NCBI GenBank assembly: GCA_905250885.1
Contig: CAJNOQ010000030.1
Coordinates: forward strand, 1-64,000
Source: Didymodactylos carnosus
Lineage: Eukaryota > Rotifera > Eurotatoria > Philodinida > Philodinidae
Direction of reading: 5' to 3'
Length of the DNA stretch: 64,000 bases
In this document: positions 10,245 through 23,600 of the stretch, one piece after another
Numbering within the stretch: position 1 is the first letter of the stretch
How the letters are laid out: every line of letters starts with the position of its first letter
The notes under the pieces: model-generated
Told to the model about the DNA's origin: nothing
What the model saw: the letters and a program-made list of their open reading frames with translations, nothing else
Database searches by the model: none
Program-made: the position numbers and the translations under genes

Positions 10245-13200
10245 CTAACTCGAACTTTTTGCTTTTGCTTTCGCTCTTAATGAATTTAATAGATCTTCAT
10301 TCGTTTTTACATAACATTCACTGATTGAATTTGGTTTTAATATATCTAGTTAGCAAAAAATATGATATAAATAATGATTCTATTCGAGAGAGACAAATTT
10401 AATTACCTGGTGTTATTTTTCCAACGAGATATCGAAAATTTTTTCTACTATTCACCAAATCTTGACAAATCTCAAACGCTTCATTAGTAACAACGGTATA
10501 CTAAAAATATATTATAATTAATTTTCAGTAAGAGATCCAGTAAACAGGCAAGACTGTCTTACAGAAAAGTCAATTTCTCTTAGTGTACTTGATTCATTGA
10601 TTTTAGTACATAAAAATATAGCTAAAGCACCATCACAATTAATTTGATTATTGGCAATCTAAATTTATTAGTATATTTTCAAAAAATATTTTATCTTCAA
10701 TATTGAACTCTTAACTTACTTTTAATATTTGTAAAGAGTCATTTGATAGTAAACCATTACCGATTGTAAATGCATTTTCAGTATTTAATCTATTATTACT
10801 AATATTTAATTCTTCTAAAGCACCATTTTGTTTAATACAATCACCCAAAGCTTGACCACCGTCAGGACCAAATCCATTCATTTCCAAATTACATTTCTTT
10901 AAACGTACATTTTCCTGTATACAAAAATATTTTTTCACATTTATAATAAAATATTTGATTTTAACTTACTTTTAAACCATTTGCAATATCAACAGAACTT
11001 CGACCACGTATATTATTCCAGCTTAAATCAAGAATTTCAAGACTATCATTACCGCCTAAAAATAAAAGTAATAATAACGAAATAATCATAGAACATATTG
11101 ATTATGAAACTTACTAATGAATGTGCTCAATACTTTTCCACAATCTTCGCCCAAACTATTGTGACTTAAATCTAATTCTCGTAGTGTTTTATTTTGCTTT
11201 AAAAAAAAATGATAAAAAATATTGTTAAATATAATAATTAGACAAATATTTGTGTGTTATAGTTAATATACTTCGAACGCTTCTACAAGTTGTATTGAGT
11301 CTATATCATTGAAACTATTTCCTAAAAATAGAAGAAACAATATAAGTATGTTAATGTTATAGTTTGTAGATATGACATATATACCTGATAAATTAATTTT
11401 TTTTAAATTTCTGTTAATTGTTAACATTTTACATATTTCTTTCGTTCCTTCTCCTCCGCCTAAACGATTATCGGCCAACGACTATAAATTAATCAAAAAA
11501 AAGAGGAGAAAAAACGTTTTAACATCACAGAATCTTCAAAAGTTTACAAAATATATACCAATTCGGTAATAAAATCATTGGTTACTATCATTCTCGATAT
11601 ATATTTAGCTGCTGCTTGTTGAAGATAATTTCCATCAAGAAAGAGTTTTTCAACGTTAATATTACTCTAGAATAAATTATAAAATAGAAACCTCCCAAAA
11701 AAATCTAATAAATGATCTTTGACTTACCCACATAACTTTAGCAATAGCTCGAATATCATCTGTACTAAACTGATGATATCTTAAAATTAATTCTCTATCT
11801 TCAATATGTGCCATAAAATATTTGCATGGAATAATTTTTAAATTATCACATACTTCACGATAATGAGATTTACCGGTAAAATCATGATCTTCTTGAACTG
11901 GTTGCTCTTCAAATTAAGAAATTATTCTTTTAATTGTAAGATATATTTGACACTTTTGTAATTTCAATGAGAGTGCTGTTAGACATATGTTTTGCTTTCA
12001 GAAGCTTATTTCTCAAATAATCAAACATTACACTGTCAACAAAAAAAGTGTCTTGATAAACCACTCGTTTGACTTCAAAATGCGTCCACAATGCGTTTTG
12101 AAGGCATGTTAGGTGCCTTTTCTCATCTTTTTACTGTTAGTCGCCTTAATGTCTTCAAAAAAAACACTTCTAAGTTGTTGTTTCTTCTAAAAAAAAATAA
12201 CTTAAATGCATTTGAAAGACATCACTAATACATCAAAAACGCATAATGCACTGACTATGATCAGGACACCTAGCCGCTCGTCAGCCACGGGTAAATTACA
12301 TAGTCGCATTCAAGGCAACGAAAATGCATTGAGACTGTTGTTAGACACAATTATCCTGGCACCTAGTCAAGACATCTGCAGTAAGAGAAATGGAGAGACA
12401 CTTTTTTCAGAAAAGTGTCCTGTCCGCATTGTTTCTTTGGCCACTATCGTGACTATCATACTCCTGAACAGGCGATTTCTAATCCATTGCTTGTTTATTT
12501 AATTATGTTAGATTCGTTCAAATCAAATAGATGAATTAATCGAAGAACTTGGTCAGAAATCATCAGATTTTTTTCACTTCAAAAATATTATAAAATGAAA
12601 TCACCTTGTTCGTGAATAACTACTTTGATGTTGGTATGTTAAGATCTTTTTCTTCACGATGATAAAAAAATATATGAAATATTCAATCTTACAGTGTTCT
12701 CATACAGATAAGGTCATGATACTGTTCAATACACAATGTTTAAACCAAGATATATCTAAACACGATTTGGTTGCTCGATTTAGTATTTTCTAATCTAATT
12801 TCAATTCAGAAAAAGAGTTTTATTGTTTATGTCGTATTAGTTTGAAAGATGCTGAATATGATAAAAAAATTCATGTTTGTGTAATTACTTATTTTTCCAC
12901 TGTCTAGTTGTATTAAAAAAATATATTATCTTCGATTAATAGATATAATTTTGCAAAGAAACAAAGTTGAAGTGAGATTAGGAAATACTAAATCGAGCTA
13001 AAGCCTTGTTTAGATATATTGATTTACACATTGGGTATTGAACAGTATCATGACCTTTTCTGTATGAGAACACTGTAAGATCGAATATTTTATATATTTT
13101 TTATTATCATAAGGGAAAACCTCTTAACATACCATAGACTTATTCGTCTCATCTTTGCACGTTTTTCGTGAGAGTCCGCTTTTGTATGGTATCCCAGTGT

Positions 13201-14561
13201 ATCTAATGCATCCTGCATGCTTTAAGGATAGCAGGATGCCCTACTTTATGCATTCAAAATGTGTTGACTAAGCATCCGCAATGTTTCACGCAGACACCAT
13301 GGGTGCATAAAACTGGCATCCAGGCGTCTTCGTAAAGGCATATTGGCAGTGGAAATTTCATCTAATTGATAAAAAATAAGGTTGCCTTTAACGCGGTTGA
13401 AGTTATTTTTTTTTGTCAGTATCATCGCACTCTTTCACATTTAAGAAAGTTTACTAGAATCAATCTGTTATGATTATCAACACAATTAGCTCTAGTGATT
13501 CATTAAAAAAATGTAATTTTTTCTATGTCAAAACACAAAGAATTTAAACTGTTGATATTGTTAAAAGTTAAAAACTTAATCCTCAAAAGTACATATTTAT
13601 TTTAAACGGTTTCACTATATTAAATTTTAATTTTTTTCTTTATTTTTACCTTGTTCAATATCTGTATCATATTCATCTGTCATATCATCTTCATTTCTTT
13701 CAATAATTCCACCTTCTCCATATACATAACTTTCGTCATCATCATCCGTAATATCACTGAGTTGTGGTTGATGTTGCTGATGTGTTTTTGTAAAATGTGA
13801 TGTTTTTTTATTTAATTCTTCTAAAATTGTTTCATACAATGCATCTTGTTTTATCTCCGTTAAAAATGTTTGTGGTATATAGGCAATTGAGGGAAAATTT
13901 AAAACTTGATCAATATTTGTTTCTAACAAAAAAAAAATGAGAAAAAAATAATACCATGAGAATTAGATCAAATTTCATTCATCATGCTAAATATAAATAC
14001 CATCCACTTCTTCAATATTTGGTATTTCTGGTTCATATGTATATTTTAAATGTGTTGAAGATAACGATGAACTTTGAGATGATGAAGTGGATAAACGTCT
14101 TGAGCCATTTGTAGCATTGGTATTTCCTCTTAATCGACCAAATTCAATCTGTTCAGTTTCGCCATGTTCTGACAGTATACGCTCACGCTAAAACAAAATG
14201 AACATGTATAGAGTTATTTCATTATGAATGTGAGAATTAGACTAATATCATAACATTAAAACAAAAAGAAAACATCATTTGTTTTTTTTTGTCATACTAA
14301 AATTGTTTTTTCTCTATACATTGTATAAGAATTGTGCGCAATATATTGAAGAAGAGTTAATATATGCTTTATTGACACTAAACTAAGATTTTAAAACAGA
14401 CAGAACATGAATATCTATGATTTCTTCACTATAATGATATATATATATTTGAATCATTAGTGAAATTTTGTCTAGTATATTTAGTAATTATTTAGTTAAC
14501 TAACAGAAATAAAAAATAAAGTTGTTTATTATCTTACTTCTGAAATGTGACTTTTTGGCAT
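10245..14561 (-). CDS. LRRC74-like leucine-rich repeat protein, 13 exons
   Basis: Exons in transcription order are 14538-14561, 14001-14187, 13650-13922, 11728-11906, 11559-11666, 11385-11481, 11272-11321, 11115-11196, 10970-11055, 10720-10914, 10563-10658, 10407-10500 and 10245-10345. All junctions are GT-AG and phases agree, giving 523 residues. The N-terminal third is acidic and Ser-rich (SDITDDDDESY, EYDTDIEQ). HYREVCDNLKIIPCKYFMAH then resembles the conserved pre-LRR segment of LRRC74A/B. About eight ribonuclease-inhibitor-type LRRs follow (LRELDLSHNSLG, LEILDLSWNNIRG, LEELNISNNRL). The tail is basic (AKAKAKSSS). Such proteins are intracellular binding scaffolds; no enzyme function is implied. 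Most introns are 50-90 bases, but intron 3 is 1.7 kb and holds a foldback element. Assignment rests on the pre-LRR block plus LRR type. Confidence 0.85.
12632..13134. mobile_element. Foldback MITE inside an LRRC74-like intron
   Basis: Arms of about 180 bases (12632-12810 and about 12960-13134) are diverged reverse complements. Shared blocks are tggtatgttaag, cttacagtgttctcatacag, catgatactgttcaatac and cgatttagtatttcctaatct. The left flank may extend a few bases to ttgatg. A short fragment of the same left end recurs at 15421-15456. The element occupies part of the long third intron. No coding potential was seen. Confidence 0.75.
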
Positions 14562-15420
14562 TTTAAAACAATATAATAAAAAAACAATTATATGGACTAT
14601 TTCTTTATCGTTATTAAAATGTCTTTCCTCTGTTCTTTCGACAGAAACGAAAAAGTTTTCTTCCTGCCTGGCATCAATATAGTTGTAATAATAATAAGTT
14701 TGTGTTGCGCACCAACAATGTTTTCTACATTTTTTTTTTTTTATTGCCTCAATCTAATAAATTTTAGCATGTTTATATAATTGAAGCTTTACTTGTGTAC
14801 AAACAACACGTACATTTTTATTTTTCACAATCATTTTTAAATAATAGAGTAATAGGTAAAGAAAGAGAGAAAAGAAACGAAGAGATTTACAATGAGCCAT
14901 TTTCAATATGTTCAGTATTAATTCTAAAATGGAATTGAAAAATGGAACGGAAAAAAACAGAGAAAAAAATGTAACTGCTATTACTCGATACGCACATATT
15001 TCATGGTCCTTGTCGACTCATTACATAAATTAAATATATAAGCATAAATAAATTAACGAAATAATAGCTTCGTTACAGACTGTAAATTTCATCTATTAAA
15101 TGTCCAAAATACTACTACATATTCAAAGAATGGTGTGAGATAAATTGACACAAAATTTTACTACCCGACAGTAGTTTAGTCAAAATTTTTTTTAATCTTT
15201 TGATATTTTTCTGCGATTTTTTTACGGATTAAATTTTCCTTTATCGATTTCAGAAAAAATCTTTTCAAAATTCTCAAAAATATACATCTCTGAGTTGATT
15301 GTTTACTAATTTGTTTCATCCATCTTGCCAAATAATCCCGCTCTTTTCGCTTTATTTGCAGAACGTCTTCTTGTTGGATAATTTGACAATTTGATGTAAT
15401 TTATTTGATTTAATTTATTT

Positions 15421-15456
15421 TGATGTTGGTATGTTAAGATCTTTTCCCTTATGATG
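15421..15456 (+). repeat. End fragment of the 12.6 kb MITE family
   Basis: The bases tgatgttggtatgttaagat and the following ctttt..cttatgatga match the left end of the foldback at 12632-13134. The match stops after about 36 bases. This shows the family is dispersed and helps place its terminus. Confidence 0.6.
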
Positions 15457-16302
15457 AACTTTTTCCTTTTTTCCACACTCCTTGAAAGTGAATTCAGGAA
15501 CTTTTATGGATTTGAATGGATTTAGATGGACTTTTAAAGGATATCAAAGTCTTCAGGGGCACACAAAAGTTCGTGTGAAAGCTCCTGACATTTGGAAACT
15601 TATGTGAATTTAGATAGTTTTTGAAAATCCATAATTGAGAATTAATTATGCCTTTTCCTTCTTGAATGGTTTGTATAAGACAAATGAGTAGATCTCTCAT
15701 GTTAAAATTTTGTACCGATCTACCTTACCTTACCTTAATAAAAAATATTGTTATACAATGAACAGAAAGATTGACTTGCTTACAGTGGTAACAAATGCAA
15801 ACCTGTTTAAACAAAACATATTCTACACATCTAGTATTGTCAGATAAAAATACATCAGAAGGCCCATGCCTTGAACTCCTTTTACTTTAGGAGTTAGACT
15901 GTACTCATATCCTTGGACTGCACCTAGAGTCAAAGACAAACGATCAACTAATATAGAATTTAGTAGCAAAAAAGAAAATTTTCATTTTGTTACATCTTTG
16001 ATGAAGAGAGAAGATGCATGACAAGTTGTAAGTTTTCGGTGCTTACATTCATTATCTAATCACGAATGTGTATCATGGACACACATGCTCTAAGAGTGAT
16101 TTGTTTGAGGTGGATGCTATCTCTTTTCTCCGACATGTAGGTCTCCAACTCACTTTCCCATAGTGTAGTGCTTAAAATGAAAACATTTTACCTTCCATCT
16201 ACGCTTAATTGTATAAATAGATTAGACCACATCAGTGAGCGATTTAATAAACAAGTTAAAACTTCTACACATATTTCAAAGAAGACGGTATTTCCGGTGA
16301 CT

Positions 16303-16699
16303 AGACATGATTGAGTCATTTTCTCGAACCACTTAAAGAATCATCAAGAATTCTTTACCGTTAAAACATTTCAAGTTACTTTTAGTAGCGGTTGATTTAG
16401 ATTTGTTTGGACTACAAATGATATATGGTAATAAATTTCACCATCTTCATAGACTTGGTCTAGACCTTGAAAAGCAACTGACTCGAAAAAATCACTCACA
16501 CTTTTCGAAAAGCTCGAGTCAGTTGCTTTTCAAGGTCTAGACCAAGTCTATGAAGATGGTGAAATTTATTACTATATATCATTTGTAGTCCAAACAAATC
16601 TAAATCAACCGCTACTAAAAGTAACTTGAAATGTTTTAACGGTGAAGAATTCTAAATGATTCTTTAAGTGGCTCGAGAAAGTGATTCGTCCATCTCTGT
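16303..16699. mobile_element. hAT-type foldback MITE with 8-bp duplication
   Basis: The 8-bp direct repeat cggtgact flanks the element (16295-16302 and 16700-16707). Inside, two arms of about 175 bases are near-perfect reverse complements. They run to a loop of about 30 bases around 16490-16515 and share blocks such as ggtctagaccaagtctatga. The right terminus reads inward as acagagatgg, close to the CAGAGATG style of hAT termini. The length is 397 bases and there is no transposase. High arm identity suggests recent activity. The boundary may shift by one base because the left end is tagacatg. Confidence 0.85.
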
Positions 16700-18630
16700 C
16701 GGTGACTTCATTTTTCTAAAACTAAAAATAATATGTCAGCTCTCTTCAAATTTAATTCACTTTTCATCGACCATTTGATAGGTCGAAAATTCCATCGTCT
16801 GAATTCTACCCGATCGAATTCTCGACAAATAAAACCTCCTACGGTAATCAAACTTCAGGTAGCTTCATCATTCTTTTGTAGACAAGCATTAGAATGAGAT
16901 TTATCGGAGAATGTAGTTTCGGTGTAAACTCTTGCCCGGTCAGTTAAAAGTAGCGTTAAACTTCATATTCTTCTTAGCGTACAATGTCTCATTTCTTGAT
17001 GCGTTTTTTCCATTGTTTACTTTTTTAATTGTCTTTTTTTCTTTTTTTTTCAAACAAGGTGACAATGAAATGTTATAACTAGTAATCCTTTTTCTACTTT
17101 TCTATTAACTGATGCATTTCTTCTTTTTTAAAAGCGAAGCCAGCTATTTGTCAATAAAATACAATTCAGTTCAGTTCATTCCGTTTGTGAAAAAGCAGTC
17201 CTAAAATTTGAACTGTTCTTTATGATCTATCGACTGCTATACAGTTCAAAAGTTTAAAATCAAGAAAAGCTAAGAAAAAATTAGTATATGATATAAAGAG
17301 CTAAATTGGGTTTGTTCATCAAAGAAGATTTCATAACTCGATAAAAAAGAAGTACTTTGTTCCTCTGACAATACAAAAAGTAGGTGAGATCAGACAATTC
17401 ATTAATGTTCACATTAGATATAGTGCAGCCGATCTCGTGACAATGTTAAACAAGTGTACATTGGTCAAAATATCTTCACAACTAAGGCACTTGAGAAAGA
17501 ACTAGATGAAGATTTCAAAAATGAAGAAGAAATAACTTCTTTTGATCAATAGTAGTTGTCGTATTTTGTATTAATGTTTTGGATTTAAATGGTCAGCTAT
17601 ATTAAAAAGAACGAGTAGAAGATTCCAGCCATTGTACAGTCACATGTACCTTTGGACGAAAAAAATTATTTCTTCCCAGCAGAATTGTCTCAGAAAATTT
17701 GTTTCTACTATGGTGACCGCACGTACCTCGTACTTTTATCGTGTAACGCATGTATCAAAGAAAAATTCTAAATCCATCACTAAAAAGAACGTGCATTTTA
17801 AATAATTGTTATGCAACAAGACGAGAATTTATTTATGCTGTTAATGAATTTGAAAAACTTTTGATATAGCTAAATTATGAAATTATAAATTGAATTTAGT
17901 ATAGAGAATAATTATCATGTATTTCACACAATTTTCATGTGTCCCAAAAACGAACTATTCACAATTCCTTTACAAATGCATACCTCATGTGGCAAAGTTT
18001 CCGAAATGAAGAAACGATGGATTCTGTATATCCTACTGTTATTCAACAGAAAAACACACACGGTATACTCGTGTTCTGTTATCTCAGATCTCGGATTATA
18101 TTCAATTCTTTGTAGAGCAGCAATTGCTACTGTAATTCTGAAGAAAAGGTTCACTTCCGTTTTTTTGCAAAATATTTTCACATTGATAATCAGGTCCTTA
18201 GCCAGAAGAATTTATAAATCGTAGTGAACTTTTAAAAACATGCTGATGGTGCTGATTTTTAAACAAAATTAAATATTCATGCAATTTACTGAAATAAAAC
18301 TTAACAATATTTAAATATTTTCACGTGTATTAGTTTGTATTTTTCATGTTTTTCATTTTGTTTTTTTGTTTAATTAAAATATTTTTTCTATTTTTTGTAA
18401 AAAAAGCAGTGCAGGAAAATTATATTTTTTTACATATATTTACATAACAAAATGATTCAAATTCAATTTCTTAAGAATAAAAAGCCTGACTTTTTAAAGA
18501 AAATCATAGAGCCATAATTTGTTTTGTTTTCTGTTGATATTACGGGCGGCAGAGCCTCTTGAAACTGTGTGAAGCCCAAACAGTTTTTTCCCTCAAAGCT
18601 AATATGAAATTTTTAAGAAAAATTCTCATT

Positions 18631-19092
18631 CTACCCTAACTGAATGTGAAACTTCTTGTAACCAAGATCTTGACTTCTTGAATTTTTTTCAGTAAGATCT
18701 TGATTCAAGATCTTGGTAAGAAAATAAGAATTCGAGAAATTTCAAGAACTCAAGATTTTGAACATCTTGTAATCTCTTGCCTTCTTGTACCAAGATCTTG
18801 GAAATTCTTGAATCATCGTTTTGTTTTACACTCTTGTGTAAATATGAGTGCGACTATTTTCACACATAAAATAACTTCGACTTTTTTTCCTTCTTGAACA
18901 TAGTTGTTTAAGGAAGAATCTATGACTCTATATGATCGTATATGCAATGGCTATGACTGTCGTAAATAAAAACAAAATATAAAGAAAATTTTCCACTGAA
19001 GCTCTTGCAACATCTTGAGTGAAAGATTCAAGAATCCAAGATCTTATGATATTAATAACATTTCTTGGGTACCAGAAGTTTCACTAGGGTAG
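18631..19092. repeat. Dispersed AAGATCTTG-rich element, copy 1
   Basis: The termini are inverted (ctaccctaa...tgaaacttcttg and rc ctaccctagtgaaacttctg). The body is studded with the palindrome CAAGATCTTG and its variants. The middle section, with cttcgact and ctctatatgatcgtatat, matches the second copy at 31311-31735 almost base for base. It is a non-coding, nonautonomous element of unknown class. A target duplication was not resolved. Confidence 0.8.
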
Positions 19093-20622
19093 TAGTGTAA
19101 AACGATTCTTCGCGGGCTATCTCAAACTTAAAGAGTAAAAAAGCTCTAGGATTATGATTTTGACTGAGATATTCTTCATTCATGTAGGAGCGTTTCGTTC
19201 TCGAACATCTATGCTAAAACTCATAAGCTTTCAGCACAGAAAAATCTATTTTTTTCTCGAAATCTATTGAGGCATAAATCTATCGAGCCTCGCGTACTAT
19301 GCTTTAAAAACAAATTTAACTGCTCCTTAACTTAAACTTGATATAAGCTTTTTTCTTTCAGAATAGAAGCGGAAAAATTATATTATTATATAGTATTCTC
19401 GACTAATATATTCATCAAAAATTGAAAAATATATATTTTCTAAAATTCGAAACATCTTCTGTACCCTTAAATACGAAAAATTAGTTTGAAAGCATCAGAC
19501 CACTAGCAGACGATGTTAAGTTCATATTACAAACAGCAATTTTCAAACTTTTGGGGCACCTACTAGCGCCCTCTATAAATCGTTTGAACAAAACATGCTT
19601 TTTAACAGTTGAAACGTTTATTGAAATCATCCTTACAATTTTAGAGCCTTTTAAACGTATTTTGATTTCAACAATTTTCGTTCATTTTATTACAATGGCA
19701 ATTTCGTCCTTTTACAATCTAATCGATTCATTCTATTGTATCTTATCATATCTCATCCTGACCTACAGCAAAAATCGGCGGACTATCCCGTTAAGATGCG
19801 TCAAGAGCAAACAAAAGGTACAAAAATTCAATTTTGTGAAAATTGAATAGAGTCATTCTCAAAAATTTGTGGATTTCTTCAAAAATTTCTCGTATTTTTG
19901 GCTAAAGTCGGAGCATTTTAACCAGAATTTCTCAAAGTAGCAGAATGTACACTCCCTCATACCCCTGGTCGCACCGTCACTGAAAATTCCTACTTCTAAA
20001 TCGCAACGTAAAAGGTATTAGTGTAGATATCGCAGTTGGCGTATACAGAAATATATTCTATGAATTTATTCGTAAATTGTAATTTCTTTTCATCACATTC
20101 TAATTGGTCAATCTATTAGTTTTCTGTCGAGGTTAACCTACAACTAAATTTAGTTAGAATTTATTATATCTTAACCAAAAACTTTTTCGCTATCATGAAG
20201 AAAGATTACGGGCAAACTGAAAAATTTATCATTTTTATGCGGAAATGTCAAGTTTGATCTTATTTCAAGAAAGTCTCATTGTTGCCAAATCGAAAGTAAT
20301 AATATTCTTTTACGAGCATCCCATCTAACCTTTACTTTTGTTTTTGTCGCCGCCCCAAAGTTAAGAATTAATGAGAAGATTATACTTCTAGTTTCCGAAA
20401 AGAGGGTCAGTCAGTAGATGCAGAATAAATTTGATGCCTGTATTTTTCCAAGGTTATATGCTCAGAATTGATTGCACATGGTTTTTATCTCTCTTTTTAG
20501 ATTAAGAAACTTAAAAAACAACTATATCTGTTCAACAACGAAATTTGCGCCCTATTTCTCTTTGATCATTTGATTTTACGCTTATTATATTGCCTTAATA
20601 ATCTCTTCTTATTTAACTTATA

Positions 20623-23600
20623 ATGAATACTCCGGCTTCGATTGACGAAACACCAGCAAGCTCCAATATAGAACAACGTTATGTATTTTCTGAACAAGAA
20701 AAAGAGTTTGCATTAAGAGCAAAACAAGAATATGAAAAGGGAACATATGAATGTACGTATTTACTTAAAAATAACCAAACCACATGCATTTTTTTATTGT
20801 ACAGATCTGCTGGATCACATCCTAGGCAGCCGTTTTAGAAATTAAAAAAAGGAGTGTAGAAGAAACATTTGTGGAAAAAAGCATGTTTTATCTAATCGAT
20901 TCTATGTATGAAAGAAGTTGATCAATTATATTTAGTGGTTATTAGCGTAAGGAAAATTTACTTTTTTGTTTTAGCTTGCCTGAAAACTTTAAATAAATTA
21001 TTAGAATTTTGTCCAGATGATCCAAAAGTATTATTCAATATGGCTCTGACCGAATATGCGCTCTCTGGATTTCAAAAAACCGATCAATTTCGCTCTAGTC
21101 TAAATAAAATAGCTGACAGAGTAGGTTTTTTTATCCCTAACTCATTTGTTCCTGTTATTAATGAGTTTCGCTTGTATTTAGCTTGGATGTAGTTTAGATG
21201 ATATTGAAACATTAGAAGACATGGATCATTGTGCAATATTTTATTCAACAGCGATTATTCTTTATCATATGAAACAATATAAAGCAGCATTAGTCATAAC
21301 CGAAAAATTATTTCGATTTATGGAGCCAGCAGGTATGCTTTCATCGATTAAACTTCTGTAACTCGCTAAAGAAAAATTGCAGTACGATTTTTATAGGGAC
21401 TTAGTTCATAGAAAAAATATTTTTCTACAATTTGATGTTTGAATCATACATTGAGATCAGAATGAATCGAGAAAGCGTAACTTATCCTAAAAATACAGTA
21501 ACTAGTTATAATTTATTTTTTATTTTCTAGAAGAAAGTTTATTTTGGAAAACTTGTATGTTGCTAGTCGAATTAGATTTATGTACATTTCAAGTATGTAG
21601 AATAAATTATTTTTTTTACCAAAGAGAACAAGCGACAAAATTTGGCCGCAATAGAAGACCACTCTTTAGAACTCGACCAGATGTGGTCTTCTATTGAGGG
21701 TGGAATTGGAACAACATTCAACTTATTATATTATTGAGCATATGGTAAATTATTTTTTATTATTTTTTTAGCCTGGAAATGCCCTAGCTATATTGATGCA
21801 TGCGGAAAAAATTCTAAATAATCGCTTAAATCCACCATCTGTAGTTACAGCTAATTCAGCTGAGACAAACGATCAACAAGATACAACATTACAACAGCAG
21901 CAGTCTGATAATAATTTCAGCGAAGAAAAATTTGAACACATCAGAATGCAAATTAGCCTAGTAAGTTATCACATTTTTGTTGGGAATTTTAGAAAAAATA
22001 TTACTTTCAGAAATACTTTATGTTTTCTATTTGTTTGTATTTGTATTTAGTATAAACTTCGTTGTTTTCTAATGTTGAAATCGTTGCGTGCATGTAAGAA
22101 AGAACTGAAACAGCTAACAACAAATATAGTATGAAAAATAATTTCTCACTCTCTTCTTTCTAAATTATTGTTTAATTCTTTTAGTCGTCTCCTATATTAT
22201 CTTATCTTCGTGCTAATTTTGAATATTTAAAAGAAAATTATCAGCGATCATTGAAAATCATTACTACACAAATAAATCATAATGAAAACACATTATTAGA
22301 GATTGGTGTTAGTTTACAAACCGTTTTTTACAATAATTTGGGATGTATCCATTATTATATGAAAAAATATTGTTTTGGAGCATTCTATTTCAGAAAAGCA
22401 TTAACAGAAAATAACCATGTACTAATGGAATTAAACAAAGTACAAAGTATGTTAGACAATATTTTTTCATCTATCGATAAGTGTTTCAAAAATAACTCCT
22501 ATTACCTATTAGTTTATTTGAATAAACTTACTTTTTTCTGTATTTTTAGGTTGCGGTATAAGTGGTAAACCGTTGATTGCACTTGGAAGTAATCGTAAAT
22601 ACGAAATATTGTATAATTTGGGCGTACAGTTACTATTTGAACGTGAACCTTATGCAGCATTTGAATGTTTAATAGAAGTTGTTCGCTTGTATCATACGAA
22701 TATTCGTCTATGGTTGAGATTAGCTGAATGTTGTATACAAGCGTATAAGTCGACAAACGATGATATATTTAAATTAGATGAAAAACTAAAATGTGTATCG
22801 AAAACAATCGGCACTGGTTTGTATCATAAATTAGTATTAGGAAATTGTAATAAATATTTAAAGCAAACAACAGACACCAGTACAAATAGTAATAGTACAG
22901 CTAATAATAACAGCACGTCACAGTCATCTTCTACACCTCCGCCACAACAACAACAATCAACGCCAAATAATAACGTAGTCAGTTGTTCAATGGAATTTGC
23001 ACAATTATGTTTGAGAAATGCTATGGGCTTATTGCCAAATATTACTGATGCCGATTTACAGTACGTGTAGTAGTTTAAATAAAAAAGTTTTTTTCTACAT
23101 AGACATTTAAAGGTCGATTTTTTCACTCTTTTCTAAATACCATCAGTGAATCTAGTTTTCAGACAGTTTTTGATAGCATACTGCTATAAAAAAATGAAAA
23201 TATCTGCTATGCTATGACTTAATCTCATGGACGTACGCTTCTTCTTGATGTAGGATGTCGTTGTTTATTTAGAACAGAGGAAGTAAAGTTGTATCCATCG
23301 TCACCTACTAATCCTATTCGAGCAACAGAAATGATTTGTCTAAAGTAAGTTAAAATCTTACATTATACTGTGATCACCATGTAATATTTGCAGTTATTTC
23401 TCTATCTAGATGTTCAATATTAACAGCATCAGCATATGTTTCACTATGTTTAAACGATTATCAAAATGCTTATTCATATTCATTGGCATTATTAAAAGAA
23501 ACAAGAGCATCGGCAGGACATAAGTACGTTGGTGAACGAAACTAAGATCTTTATAAGTCACAGTAGCATGGAAAATGAGAAAGAATATCTGTAAGAATGT

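Larger units (their letters stand above)
14562..20622. other. Divergent intergenic region, repeat-rich
   Basis: Six kilobases separate the starts of the LRRC74-like (-) and CNOT10 (+) genes. Apart from the MITE fragment (15421-15456), the hAT-type foldback (16303-16699) and the AAGATCTTG-rich repeat (18631-19092), I see only AT-rich non-coding sequence, poly-T tracts and a short CCTTA run near 15720. Small open frames here lack family features or splice context. Confidence 0.5.

Noticed and set aside
22824-23126. Minus-strand Cys/Leu-rich frame
   Set aside because: It is the reverse reading of the Gln/Ser-rich tract of CNOT10.
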